From: Paenibacillus tianmuensis
GTDB lineage: Bacteria > Bacillota > Bacilli > Paenibacillales > NBRC-103111
Direction: 5' to 3'
Assembly: GCF_900100345.1 (NCBI RefSeq)
Contig: NZ_FMTT01000001.1
Coordinates: 186,001-250,000, forward strand
Length of the DNA stretch: 64,000 bases
Of the stretch, positions 47,152-55,998 are shown piece after piece. The notes beneath the pieces are model-generated. The model searched no databases and was not told the DNA's origin. It was given only the letters and a program-made list of their open reading frames with translations. Numbering within the stretch: position 1 is the stretch's first letter; every line of letters starts with the position of its first letter. A program made the translations under genes and the position numbers.

Positions 47152-47180
47152 TTGCCTCGGACAAGGCCCAATGCTACAAT
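47152..47180 (+). promoter_or_regulatory. Promoter of the cardiolipin synthase gene
   Basis: TTGCCT (47152-47157), 17-base spacer, TACAAT (47175-47180). Confidence 0.7.
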
Positions 47181-47227
47181 GAGAGAACCATAAGGTCCGC
47201 TGGGCAGTGAAAAAGGTGGCTGGGAAC

Positions 47228-48673
47228 TTGAGCATCTTCGGAAAATTATACTTCGTGCTTTCGTTTATCAATATCATGTTTGCATTTGCCGTCATCTTCC
47301 TGGAGCGACGAAATATCGGAGTTACGTGGGCGTGGCTGATGGTCCTGCTGTTTTTACCGGGGATCGGATTCGTCGCCTATTTGCTGTTCGGGCAAAACCT
47401 CAGCAAGCGCAAAATTTATAAAGCGCAGGAAGAGCAGCTGCATAACATGGCGCGATTGGTAGAGAAGCAGATTGAAACGGTCGCCCTGCGCCGGATCGAA
47501 TTCCACGATCCGGTTATGGCCGATTACCATGATATGATTTATATGAATTTGCAGAACGGCTACGCCTTTTTTACACAGGATAACCGGATTAATATTTTTA
47601 CGGAAGGCAACCGCAAATTCGACTCGCTTTTCAAGACGATCGCCGGGGCGAAGCATCACATTCATCTGATGTACTACATCGTTCGGGACGACGGATTGGG
47701 CCGGAGGCTGATCGCCGCGCTCAGTGAAAAGGCGAAGGAAGGCGTGCAGGTTCGTTTTTTATATGATGATATCGGGTGTGCGGGACTATCCAAGCATTTC
47801 TTCAAGCCGCTTCTGGCGGCCAGTGGGCAGGCATCCGCCTTTTTCCCGTCACGCATTCCGTATGTGAACATGCGACTGAACTTCCGGAATCACCGGAAGC
47901 TGGCGATTATCGACGGAACGTGTGGATACATCGGCGGCTTTAATGTTGGAGACGAATATCTGGGGTTGGATTCAAGATTCGGCCCGTGGCGGGATACGCA
48001 TCTGCGAATCGAAGGCAGCTCCGTCCTGCAGATGCAGGCGCAGTTCATTATGGATTGGAATCTGGCTTCGCGAATCAAGCTGAACCGAATCGAGGAGTAT
48101 TTCCCCTTGCCGCCTCACGAGGGGGATGCAGGGGTGCAAATTTTGTCGAGCGGGCCCAACAACGACCGGGAGCAGATCAAGAACGCCTATATTAAAGTGA
48201 TCAACTCCGCCAAGGAGTCCGTTTATTTGCAGACGCCGTATTTTATTCCCGACGAAAGTCTGCTGAATGCGTTGAAGATGGCCGCGTTATCCGGGGTCGA
48301 CATCAAAGTTATGCTTCCTGCCGTACCCGACCATAAAATCGTGTACTGGGCGTCATTCTCGTATTTGGGCGATTTGCTCGATGTCGGCGTCAAGTGCTAC
48401 TTGTATCACCAGGGCTTCATACATGCCAAGACGATCGTGGCCGACGGCAAGGTTGGTTCCGTCGGAACGGCCAATATCGATATCCGCAGCTTCAAGCTTA
48501 ATTTTGAAGTCAATGCCTTAATATACGGAGGAAAGACCGCATCCAAGTTGAAAAAAATATTTGAGCACGATTTGAAGCACTGCACGGAATTGACGCTGGA
48601 GCGGTATTACAGCCGTCCCCGCTTTCACCGCGCGCGGGAATCGGTCACCCGGCTGCTGTCGCCAATCCTGTAG
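47228..48673 (+). CDS. cls: Cardiolipin synthase (phospholipase D type)
   Basis: 481 aa. Two N-terminal helices (residues about 7-25 and 31-55), then two HKD motifs: NHRKLAIIDGTCGYIGGFN and HAKTIVADGKVGSVGTANID. Joins two phosphatidylglycerols into cardiolipin in the membrane. Starts considered: GTG 47207 (weak AAGG) and TTG 47228, which follows AAAGGTGG by about 9 bases and is used here. Promoter at 47152-47180 supports a monocistronic unit. Confidence 0.93.
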   Translation: MSIFGKLYFVLSFINIMFAFAVIFLERRNIGVTWAWLMVLLFLPGIGFVAYLLFGQNLSKRKIYKAQEEQLHNMARLVEKQIETVALRRIEFHDPVMADYHDMIYMNLQNGYAFFTQDNRINIFTEGNRKFDSLFKTIAGAKHHIHLMYYIVRDDGLGRRLIAALSEKAKEGVQVRFLYDDIGCAGLSKHFFKPLLAASGQASAFFPSRIPYVNMRLNFRNHRKLAIIDGTCGYIGGFNVGDEYLGLDSRFGPWRDTHLRIEGSSVLQMQAQFIMDWNLASRIKLNRIEEYFPLPPHEGDAGVQILSSGPNNDREQIKNAYIKVINSAKESVYLQTPYFIPDESLLNALKMAALSGVDIKVMLPAVPDHKIVYWASFSYLGDLLDVGVKCYLYHQGFIHAKTIVADGKVGSVGTANIDIRSFKLNFEVNALIYGGKTASKLKKIFEHDLKHCTELTLERYYSRPRFHRARESVTRLLSPIL

Positions 48674-48767
48674 ATCGCAATCCTGCCGTCCGTGTCCCTG
48701 AGACGCCATCAATTCCCTCGTATAGACTCGCCTCCCCATTTTCAAAATAGGAGGGAGGAGGGATTGC

Positions 48768-49379
48768 ATGGGCAAATCATGGCAAAGCATCGTATGGACG
48801 ATATCCGTCTTGCTGTTCGTTGCAGGAGCGGCTGCTTCCTGCAGTCAACCGCAACCGAAAAGCCGGATCAACTCGAATGCGCCGGGTGAACAAGCGGCCT
48901 TGCCGCCTACGCCCGACAGCAGCGTACGCATGAAGGGAGCCAGCGGCGCCAAATCGTGGCGTACAACGGCCGATGCCATTATCGCGGAAGGCGTCAAGTA
49001 TATGGGAACTCCTTACGTCTATGGGACGGAACGATTTGAGGACAAAGCGTTCGATTGCTCGTCCTATGTTCAATATTTGTACGGTCACCACGGGATCTCG
49101 TTAGGCTACAACGCCAGAGAGCAAGCGGTACAAGGACCAGAAATTGCATTCATGAACATGCGGCGGGGCGACTTGATGTTTTTCTCGGACGAAGATTTTC
49201 CGAATGAAACGGGTCTCAATAAAGTCAGACATGTAGGGATTTATATGGGGGAAGGAAAAATTCTTCATACGTACCAGCCCGGAATCGGCGTGGTGATCAG
49301 CAATATTCATAAGGACGAGAAAGAAGGAGAGTACTGGTATCAGCATTTCTTGTTCGCGCGGCGGGTTATTCCGGATTGA
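48768..49379 (+). CDS. NlpC/P60-family peptidase, probable lipoprotein
   Basis: 203 aa. A signal peptide with a lipobox-like AAASC (Cys about residue 25) is followed by a Pro/Ser-rich spacer and an NlpC/P60 domain: catalytic Cys in FDCSSYVQYLYG, His in VRHVGIYMGEGKILHTY. Expected to cut gamma-D-Glu to diaminoacid bonds in peptidoglycan. The lipobox is unusual (Ala-Ser before Cys). Strong GGAGGAGGG ribosome site. Confidence 0.88.
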   Translation: MGKSWQSIVWTISVLLFVAGAAASCSQPQPKSRINSNAPGEQAALPPTPDSSVRMKGASGAKSWRTTADAIIAEGVKYMGTPYVYGTERFEDKAFDCSSYVQYLYGHHGISLGYNAREQAVQGPEIAFMNMRRGDLMFFSDEDFPNETGLNKVRHVGIYMGEGKILHTYQPGIGVVISNIHKDEKEGEYWYQHFLFARRVIPD

Positions 49380-49462
49380 GAATGGGAGATTTTTTTATCA
49401 AAATTGAAGAAAATGAAGTTTTGCTCCATAATGATTGTGTACGGCCAAGCGATATAAACGAT

Positions 49463-49502
49463 AAAGGACAGACCGGGCGGAAGTTCACTCGGCTGTCCTT
49501 TT
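49463..49502. terminator. Bidirectional terminator overlapping the lacI-type gene end
   Basis: AAAGGACAG (49463-49471) and CTGTCCTTTT (49493-49502). The stop codon of the leftward regulator lies within the hairpin. Confidence 0.85.
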
Positions 49503-50540
49503 GTTGTTGTGGGCGGCTTCTCCCGGCAGTATCCATTCGCTCGATTGACGGAACATCGGCTCGAACGGTACTAAAATTTTGATCGGCAGGGGGTACGGAT
49601 CGCGGATGCATTGCAGCATCGTTTTGGCGGCAACGACGCCGATCTCGTACGTCGGAATATGGATCGTGGACAGCGGCGGAATCGTGTAGCGCGACGGCTC
49701 GTTGTCGTCGAAGCCAACGATGGCGAACTCGCTCGGCATGCGGTAGCCCTTCTCGGCAATCGCCCGCATCGCCGCCATGGCCATCATGTCGCTTGCGGCA
49801 AAAACCGCCGTCGGTAAATCTTCGACGTGCTCGTCCAAATACCGCAGCATGAGCTGATACGAGTCGTTCGGCTCCCATCCGGCGTCGATGACCCGCTGCG
49901 CCCGAAGCGGCAGCCCCGCCTGTTCTAAAGCCGTCTGGTACCCCCGGTAGCGCTTCTCCCTCTCGAATTTCCCGGAGCGTCCGGTGCCTCCGATAAACAA
50001 AATGTCTCGGTGGCCTTGTTCGATTAGATGGTGGACGGCCTGCCGCGCCGCTTCCACTCGGTCGTACGATATCGTTGGAATGTCGGGGTCCGAAACGTCG
50101 ATGCCGACGAGATGACGCACATGCTTTTTCAGATGGTTGTATAATTTGGCCTCGATGCCCCCGATGACGATCAATCCCTCGACCTGGCTATCCTGAACGG
50201 CATGCTTCAACATTTCCGGCTTTTTCAGTTCTTCCTGCGTATATGTGAAGGCGACTTTATAGCCGTGCTTGGCCAGCTCTTTCTCAATGCCGTCGCAAAT
50301 GACCGAGAAGTAAGGGTGATAGTGGCGGTTCTGAATCGTCGAAACGACACAGCCGATGCCTCGCGTAGCTCTGCCGTCGGTGCCGGACGATTTGATCTGA
50401 TAGCCGAGCTCCCGGGCGGCGTCCCATATTTTTTGCTTGGTTGCGGTATTCACGGTCCGGTTGGCGTCGTTGGCCAAGACGCGGGACACCGTGGAGACGG
50501 ATACGCCGACGCGGTCTGCGATATCTTTCAGTGTTGGCAT
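49485..50540 (-). CDS. LacI/GalR-family transcriptional regulator
   Basis: 351 aa. DNA-binding head TLKDIADRVGVSVSTVSRVLAND with hinge; periplasmic-binding-like core (GIGCVVSTIQNRHYHPYFSVI, GLIVIGG, GYQTALEQAG, FAIVGFDDNEPSRYT and the C-terminal LSTIHIP). A carbohydrate is the usual ligand. No sugar operon adjoins it. A 13-base palindrome over its own -35 box suggests autoregulation. The ATG at 50540 has a weak GGGG site. Confidence 0.9.
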   Translation of the reverse strand: MPTLKDIADRVGVSVSTVSRVLANDANRTVNTATKQKIWDAARELGYQIKSSGTDGRATRGIGCVVSTIQNRHYHPYFSVICDGIEKELAKHGYKVAFTYTQEELKKPEMLKHAVQDSQVEGLIVIGGIEAKLYNHLKKHVRHLVGIDVSDPDIPTISYDRVEAARQAVHHLIEQGHRDILFIGGTGRSGKFEREKRYRGYQTALEQAGLPLRAQRVIDAGWEPNDSYQLMLRYLDEHVEDLPTAVFAASDMMAMAAMRAIAEKGYRMPSEFAIVGFDDNEPSRYTIPPLSTIHIPTYEIGVVAAKTMLQCIRDPYPLPIKILVPFEPMFRQSSEWILPGEAAHNNKRTAE

Positions 50541-50598
50541 AACATAACCCCGCTTCTGATCGGATAATGAGGGAATTTTGCCGCAAATTCTACGGTTC

Positions 50599-50636
50599 AT
50601 GTTACGCAAAACGACGCGCCAGGTCAAACGATTTGA
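50599..50636 (-). promoter_or_regulatory. lacI-type gene promoter with overlapping operator-like palindrome
   Basis: Minus strand TTGACC (50627-50622), 17-base spacer, TAACAT (50604-50599). The perfect palindrome TCAAA-CGA-TTTGA (50624-50636) covers the -35; its CG-centred form fits LacI-family operators. Confidence 0.65.
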
Positions 50637-50705
50637 TCACTACAAAACGAAACTATTTTTGCAATACTTGCCGCGAATAACTGAAAGTAATGGTTTACCG
50701 GACGG

Positions 50706-52469
50706 TTACGGCTCGATGCCGTACTGCTCGATCTTCCGGTACAGCGTCGTCCGGCCGATGTCGAGGAGGGCGGCGGATTTGCTCAGGTTCCAGCCGGTCG
50801 ACTTCAGCGCCCGTCGGATCGCTCCGATTTCCGCATCTCTTAATGTCGGCACGGTCGGGCCGTCATGCCGGAACTCGACGACATCCGTTTGGTCGAGCTC
50901 GTCAAAGTGCAGATGCTCGGGGCGGATCGGCCCTTCTCCTGCGAGAAACGAAGCCTGTATCAAAATACCATGGAGCTCGCGGATATTGCCGGGCCAGCCG
51001 TAGCGCAGCAGCTTGTGCTTCGTTTCTTCCGGCAGCTGGCGGTGGGGGCAGCCGTTCTTATGCAGCCAATGCTCGACGAGCGTCAGCAGATCGGATCGTT
51101 CCCGTAAGGAAGGCAGCGTGATCTGGATGCCCTTCAGCCGGTAGTACAAGTCCGCGCGGAAGCGCCCTTCCTTGATTTCAAGCGGCAAATGCTTGTGCGT
51201 GGCCGCGACGATCCGCACATCGATGCGTCTCGATTTGGTACTGCCCACGGGCGTGACGGTACGCTCCTGCAGCACGCGCAGCAGCGCCGCCTGTGCGCGC
51301 AGCGACATATCCCCGATCTCGTCCAAAAAAATCGTCCCTGTATGCGCCGCCTCGAATTTTCCCGTACTGCCCTCCCGATTTGCTCCCGTGAATGCTCCTC
51401 GCTCGTAGCCGAACCATTCGCTTTCCACCAGACTATCCGGAATCGCGCCGCAGTTGACGGCAATGAAAGGTCGGTCCGCCCGCAGACTTGCCGAGTGGAT
51501 CGATTGGGCGAACAGCTCTTTGCCCGTACCGCTTTCACCGAGAAGAAGGACGGGAATATCGGTGAGTGCTGCTTTGGAGGCCAGTTCTTTCTTTTCCTCG
51601 AAATTGAGGCATGTCCCGGCGATGTCGGAGAAGCTGTAGAGGCCGTGCCGGCTTCCTTGCGGCTTACGGACTGCTACGGAGCGCCAGACGGTACGGCTGC
51701 TGTCCTGAATGGTTTGGACGGAAAAGCCCTCGATGCCGGTGAACGGCTTGCCGAGCGCATCTTTGCCTACGGCCCGCAGCGCCGCCTGATTCGCCCGAAT
51801 GATCCGATTATCCCTGTCGAGCGACAGCAGGGGGAGCGGGTTATGGCTGGCGGTAAATTCAAGCTCTTGAAGCGTAACGAGATGATCCTGCTTCGCTTCC
51901 TCCAGCAGCAGCCGGTTTTGCAGCGATTCCGCGACCATGACGGCAAGGGTGAGACTGTAGTGGTGGTAGCTCTCCCGCCTGCCGCTGAAATTGATCACGC
52001 CGATCAATTCGCCTGTCGGACTGAAGATCGGGGAAGAAGCGCAGGTGAGAAAAGCGTTGGCCCGGTAGAAATGCTCCGCCGCATGGACGCGGATGGGAAT
52101 TTTGTCGGTGATGGCGATGCCGATCGCATTGGTGCCTTTGCGTTGCTCGTCCCATACAGCCCCGACCTGAAGCTGAACGGCTTCCGCCCGTTTCGAAAAG
52201 CCGGGGTCCCCGGCAGCATGCAGAATGCAGCCTTGGGCATCGATAAGCAAGGCCGTTTGGCCGGACTGCTGAATAAAAGGTTCGATGGTGTCGAAAATTT
52301 GCGAGGCATGACGAACAAGTGTTGTGTTTTCTTTCAATCGCTCATGAAAGAGCTTTCCGGTCAGCAGACGGTCATCAAACGGGTCGGTCGGCTTCAGTCC
52401 GTACTGCTGGCAGCGCTTCCATGAGCTGGCTACAACCTCCGAATAAGTCTGAATGTCCAAGGATGACAA
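50706..52469 (-). CDS. acoR: Sigma-54-dependent activator, AcoR-like
   Basis: 587 aa enhancer-binding protein. N-terminal GAF-type sensor (SSWKRCQQYGLKPT; ALLIDAQGCILH; GTNAIGIAI; ANAFLTCASSPIF), PAS-like segment (LSLDRDNRIIRANQAAL), AAA+ domain with Walker A LLGESGTGKELFAQ, the sigma-54 contact GAFTGA, and FLDEIGDMS, and a C-terminal Fis helix-turn-helix. The TTG at 52469 with GGAGGTG 6 bases upstream is preferred over the TTG/ATG at 52490-52493. It is divergent from adh, whose -24/-12 promoter it should activate. AcoR family members respond to acetoin or alcohols. Confidence 0.9.
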   Translation of the reverse strand: MSSLDIQTYSEVVASSWKRCQQYGLKPTDPFDDRLLTGKLFHERLKENTTLVRHASQIFDTIEPFIQQSGQTALLIDAQGCILHAAGDPGFSKRAEAVQLQVGAVWDEQRKGTNAIGIAITDKIPIRVHAAEHFYRANAFLTCASSPIFSPTGELIGVINFSGRRESYHHYSLTLAVMVAESLQNRLLLEEAKQDHLVTLQELEFTASHNPLPLLSLDRDNRIIRANQAALRAVGKDALGKPFTGIEGFSVQTIQDSSRTVWRSVAVRKPQGSRHGLYSFSDIAGTCLNFEEKKELASKAALTDIPVLLLGESGTGKELFAQSIHSASLRADRPFIAVNCGAIPDSLVESEWFGYERGAFTGANREGSTGKFEAAHTGTIFLDEIGDMSLRAQAALLRVLQERTVTPVGSTKSRRIDVRIVAATHKHLPLEIKEGRFRADLYYRLKGIQITLPSLRERSDLLTLVEHWLHKNGCPHRQLPEETKHKLLRYGWPGNIRELHGILIQASFLAGEGPIRPEHLHFDELDQTDVVEFRHDGPTVPTLRDAEIGAIRRALKSTGWNLSKSAALLDIGRTTLYRKIEQYGIEP

Positions 52470-52512
52470 GAAAGACACCTCCGGAAACATCAATATAGGT
52501 ATAGAATATCAC

Positions 52513-52562
52513 AACCTGCGAAGGTTCACCATTTGTTCACGGCAATTGTTCTATTTTGAACC
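52513..52562 (+). promoter_or_regulatory. Candidate upstream activating sequence for the sigma-54 activator
   Basis: Dyads AACCT-GCGA-AGGTT (52513-52526), GGTTCA (52523-52528) with TGAACC (52557-52562), and GTTC-N6-GAAC between. They lie about 115-160 bases upstream of the predicted adh start, a usual enhancer distance. Confidence 0.45.
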
Positions 52563-52626
52563 AGAAAGAACGGAGGGAGTGTTCCGGAATGAAACAACTT
52601 TTAATAAAACGCTTTCAAACATTCCT

Positions 52627-52646
52627 TGTGTGACGCAGCTCACACA
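52627..52646 (+). promoter_or_regulatory. CRP/FNR- or Rex-like palindrome at the adh promoter
   Basis: TGTGTGA-N6-TCACACA: perfect 7-base arms containing TGTGA-N6-TCACA, the CRP/FNR consensus and close to a Rex half-site. It ends 4 bases before the -24 element, centred at about -40. Confidence 0.6.
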
Positions 52647-52649
52647 TAT

Positions 52650-52665
52650 TGGCACGCTTTTTGCT
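52650..52665 (+). promoter_or_regulatory. Sigma-54 (-24/-12) promoter of adh
   Basis: TGGCAC (52650-52655), 5 bases, TTGCT (52661-52665): an exact match to the TGGCAC-N5-TTGCW consensus. Predicted start near 52676, 37 bases before the adh ATG. Confidence 0.9.
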
Positions 52666-52712
52666 TTATTTATAGCGAAGTCAAAAAGTTTTCAAGGGGA
52701 GGAATTCATCAG

Positions 52713-53726
52713 ATGAAAGCGGCCGTTGTGAATGAGTTTCACCAGCAATTGGAGATTAAAGACGTACCCGTGCCGGAGATCGGCTACGGCGAAGTGCTCG
52801 TCAAGATGAAAGCGTGCGGGGTTTGCCATACCGACCTGCATGCCGCTCACGGAGATTGGCCGGTCAAACCGAAGCTGCCGCTTATTCCCGGACATGAAGG
52901 CGTCGGCGAAATCGTGGCGCTGGGAGAAGGCGTGACTTCGCTTAAGCTGGGAGACCGCGTCGGAATTCCTTGGCTCTATTCCGCGTGCGGCGAATGCGAT
53001 TATTGCTTGACAGGGTGGGAGACGCTCTGCAAAAACCAGCTCAACGCAGGGTATTCGGTCGACGGCGGGTATGCTGAGTACTGCAAAGCGCCGGCTGCTT
53101 ATGTGGCGAAAATTCCGGATAGCATAAGCTACGTGGACGCGGCTCCAATCTTCTGCGCAGGCGTGACGACGTATAAAGCGCTTAAGGTGACGGGGGCGAA
53201 GCCCGGCGAGTGGGTTGCCATTTACGGCATCGGCGGACTCGGCCATGTTGCGCTCCAGTATGCCAAAGCGATGGGCTACCATGTGGTCGCCGTCGATATT
53301 CATGACGATAAGCTGGAGCTTGCTATGGCTTTGGGAGCCGACTTGACCGTCAACGGGCAGAAGGAAGACCCTACGGAAGCGATTGAGCGGGAAATCGGAG
53401 GTGCGCATGCCGCGATCAGCGTCGCCGTGACGCCGAAAGCGTTCGAGCAGGCTTACCGCTCAGTTCGGCGTGGCGGCACGCTGGTCGTCGTCGGACTGCC
53501 GAATGCGGATTTGCCGATCCCGATTTTTGACACTGTGTTGAACGGCGTAACAGTCAAGGGCTCGATTGTCGGCTCGCGAAAAGATTTGCAGGAAGCGCTG
53601 GATTTTGCGGCCCGGGGGAAGGTGAAGACGAATATCGAGACGCAGCCGCTGGACCGGATCAATGAAGTGTTAGACCGGCTGCAAAAAGGTCAGGTCAATG
53701 GACGTGTCGTCCTGACGCTCGATTAA
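52713..53726 (+). CDS. adhA: Zinc-dependent alcohol dehydrogenase (AdhP/AdhT type)
   Basis: 337 aa medium-chain dehydrogenase oxidising ethanol-like alcohols with NAD. Catalytic zinc ligands are in [17 protein letters not shown] and GHEGVGEIV; structural zinc is in [17 protein letters not shown]; the NAD site is [19 protein letters not shown]. The ATG at 52713 follows GGGGAGGAATT; the frame reaches back to 52626 across the sigma-54 promoter, so that extension is not used. With aldh and DUF779 downstream it forms an alcohol to acid pathway. Confidence 0.95.
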   Translation: MKAAVVNEFHQQLEIKDVPVPEIGYGEVLVKMKACGVCHTDLHAAHGDWPVKPKLPLIPGHEGVGEIVALGEGVTSLKLGDRVGIPWLYSACGECDYCLTGWETLCKNQLNAGYSVDGGYAEYCKAPAAYVAKIPDSISYVDAAPIFCAGVTTYKALKVTGAKPGEWVAIYGIGGLGHVALQYAKAMGYHVVAVDIHDDKLELAMALGADLTVNGQKEDPTEAIEREIGGAHAAISVAVTPKAFEQAYRSVRRGGTLVVVGLPNADLPIPIFDTVLNGVTVKGSIVGSRKDLQEALDFAARGKVKTNIETQPLDRINEVLDRLQKGQVNGRVVLTLD

Positions 53727-53820
53727 CGGTACAAGGCATACATTCGCATCCGTCGCATACATCTGTATCATCACAACTCATGTCATAATCTATCCAATCC
53801 AAACGTGGGAGGACGAAACG

Positions 53821-55341
53821 ATGATCTATGCACAACCAGGACAAACCGGAGCCAAGGTGACATTCAAGAAGCGCTACGAAAATTTTATCGGCGGTCAATG
53901 GGTCGCGCCGGTGAAAGGGCAGTATTTTGACAACGTTACGCCTGTAACGGGTCAAGTCTTTTGCGAGATTCCCCGCTCTACGGCGGAAGACATCGAGCTG
54001 GCTCTGGATGCGGCCCATGCCGCCAAAGATGCTTGGGGCCGCACGTCGGTAGCCGCCCGGGCGCAAATCTTGAACAAAATCGCGGACCGTATGGAAGCGA
54101 ATTTGGAGCTGCTTGCCGTAGCGGAGACGTGGGATAACGGCAAGCCGATCCGGGAAACGCTCGCGGCCGACCTGCCGCTGGCCATCGACCATTTCCGCTA
54201 TTTCGCCGGGTGCATCCGTACAGAGGAGGGCACGCTAGGGGAAGTGGATAACGATACAGTCGCCTATCATTTCCATGAGCCGCTTGGCGTCGTCGGGCAA
54301 ATCATTCCGTGGAACTTCCCGCTGCTGATGGCAACGTGGAAAATCGCGCCCGCGCTGGCGGCCGGCAATTGCGTCGTGCTCAAGCCCGCGGAGCAGACGC
54401 CGGCGTCGATCCTCGTGCTCGCGGAGCTGATTGCCGACCTGCTGCCGGCCGGCGCACTGAACATCGTAAACGGCTTCGGGCTCGAAGCCGGCAAGCCGCT
54501 CGCTTCGAGCAGCCGCATTGCCAAGATCGCGTTCACCGGCGAAACGACGACGGGACGCTTGATCATGCAGTATGCTTCGCAGAACATTATCCCGGTCACG
54601 CTGGAGCTCGGCGGAAAGTCGCCCAATCTGTTCTTTGAAGATGTATACGCCAAGGATGACGCCTTCCTGAACAAGGCGATCGAAGGCTTCGTGTTGTTCG
54701 CGCTGAACCAAGGCGAAGTGTGCACCTGCCCATCCCGCGCACTCATTCAGGAGTCGATCTACGACCAGTTTATGGAGCGGGCTTTGCAGCGGGTAGCGGC
54801 GATCAAGCAGGGCAACCCGCTCGACACGGAAACGATGATCGGCGCGCAGGCGTCCTCCGAGCAGGTCGAGAAAATTATGTCGTACCTGAGCATCGGGAAG
54901 CAAGAAGGGGCCGAATGTCTGATCGGAGGAGACCGGGCGGCGCTCGGAGGAGACCTGAGCGGCGGTTATTACGTTCAGCCGACGGTATTTAAAGGCCACA
55001 ATAAAATGCGTATTTTCCAAGAGGAAATTTTCGGTCCGGTTGTTTCCGTCACGACTTTCAAGGATCAGGAGGAAGCGTTGGCCATCGCCAACGATACGCT
55101 GTACGGACTGGGTGCCGGACTGTGGACACGGGATATCAATACGGCATACCGGTTCGGAAGAAACATTCAGGCGGGCCGCGTCTGGACCAACTGCTACCAT
55201 GCCTATCCGGCGCATGCGGCGTTCGGCGGGTACAAGGGCTCCGGGATCGGCCGCGAGACGCACAAGATGATGCTGTCGCATTACCAGCAAACGAAAAACC
55301 TGCTGGTCAGCTACAGTACGGACGCCATGGGCTTTTTCTGA
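53821..55341 (+). CDS. NAD-dependent aldehyde dehydrogenase (acetaldehyde type)
   Basis: 506 aa, AldB/AcoD/ExaC group. Catalytic Cys in [16 protein letters not shown] and general base Glu in LELGGKSPN; cofactor-binding [18 protein letters not shown] second Cys is two residues after the first, as in several acetaldehyde dehydrogenases. It oxidises acetaldehyde from the AdhA step. A 94-base gap separates it from adh. GGGAGGACG site. Confidence 0.95.
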   Translation: MIYAQPGQTGAKVTFKKRYENFIGGQWVAPVKGQYFDNVTPVTGQVFCEIPRSTAEDIELALDAAHAAKDAWGRTSVAARAQILNKIADRMEANLELLAVAETWDNGKPIRETLAADLPLAIDHFRYFAGCIRTEEGTLGEVDNDTVAYHFHEPLGVVGQIIPWNFPLLMATWKIAPALAAGNCVVLKPAEQTPASILVLAELIADLLPAGALNIVNGFGLEAGKPLASSSRIAKIAFTGETTTGRLIMQYASQNIIPVTLELGGKSPNLFFEDVYAKDDAFLNKAIEGFVLFALNQGEVCTCPSRALIQESIYDQFMERALQRVAAIKQGNPLDTETMIGAQASSEQVEKIMSYLSIGKQEGAECLIGGDRAALGGDLSGGYYVQPTVFKGHNKMRIFQEEIFGPVVSVTTFKDQEEALAIANDTLYGLGAGLWTRDINTAYRFGRNIQAGRVWTNCYHAYPAHAAFGGYKGSGIGRETHKMMLSHYQQTKNLLVSYSTDAMGFF

Positions 55342-55353
55342 TCCGGGGGCGCG

Positions 55354-55719
55354 ATGGATACGGTCCCAAAGGTGCTCGCAACGGACGAAGCGCTGGCCTT
55401 AATCCGCCAGCTCCAGGACAAATACGGCCCTGTCATGTTCCATCAATCGGGAGGCTGCTGCGACGGCAGCTCTCCCATGTGCTATCCGGAGGGGGAATTC
55501 CTGCTCGGGGAACAGGACGTCCGGCTCGGTGAGATGGGCGGCGCTCCGTTCTATATGAGCCAAGCGCAGTATGACTATTGGAAATACACGCAGCTAATCA
55601 TTGACGTGGTGCCCGGGAGAGGCGGTATGTTTTCGCTCGAAGGGCCGGAGGGAAAGCGATTTTTGACCCGGTCGCGCGTGTTTACCGACGAGGAGCGGAA
55701 AGCGCTCGGACTGCCGTAA
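55354..55719 (+). CDS. DUF779 family protein linked to aldehyde dehydrogenase
   Basis: 121 aa. Motif FHQSGGCCDGSSPMCYPEGEF with three cysteines may bind metal or serve redox; VPGRGGMFSLEGPEGKRFLTRSRVF is the conserved C-terminus. It is often found next to acetaldehyde dehydrogenases of the ExaC/AldB group; function not established, a helper for the dehydrogenase is the best guess. GGGGGCG before the ATG; 12 bases after the aldh stop. Confidence 0.85.
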   Translation: MDTVPKVLATDEALALIRQLQDKYGPVMFHQSGGCCDGSSPMCYPEGEFLLGEQDVRLGEMGGAPFYMSQAQYDYWKYTQLIIDVVPGRGGMFSLEGPEGKRFLTRSRVFTDEERKALGLP

Positions 55720-55998
55720 TCCCGCTGGAAGGTTATTGCGGAGAACACTGGAAATTATCCCGCAGCAGGTCCGCCTGCAAATGGCGGTCAGGGAAGCGTG
55801 CCGTCGGCAAAATCCGCATATTTATGCACTGTAACTCTCGATGGGTCGGTCGCCGTCGCCGATTGCCGGATTGAAACCAAATCGCAAAGTCCTTGTTATA
55901 TGCAAGGGCTTTTTTGCCTTTCCGATCTAACGTATAAAAGGTTCGTTAAAAAAACATTATATTACAGAACTATATCATACAAACCAAGGAGGATCTGC
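55720..55998 (+). other. Intergenic stretch with a terminator
   Basis: Contains one good hairpin, GTCCTTG (55889-55895), loop, CAAGGGC (55903-55909), TTTTTT, which probably ends the adh operon. After it lies an AT-rich segment that should hold the metallopeptidase promoter, but I cannot pick the hexamers with confidence. Confidence 0.5.
55889..55915 (+). terminator. Terminator, probably ending the adh operon
   Basis: 7-bp stem (one G-U), 7-base loop, then six T. Confidence 0.75.

Noticed and set aside
52603-52618. cre-like sequence (AAAACGCTTTCA) near the adh promoter
   Set aside because: Only one half matches the CcpA consensus; the conserved TG of the other half is absent.
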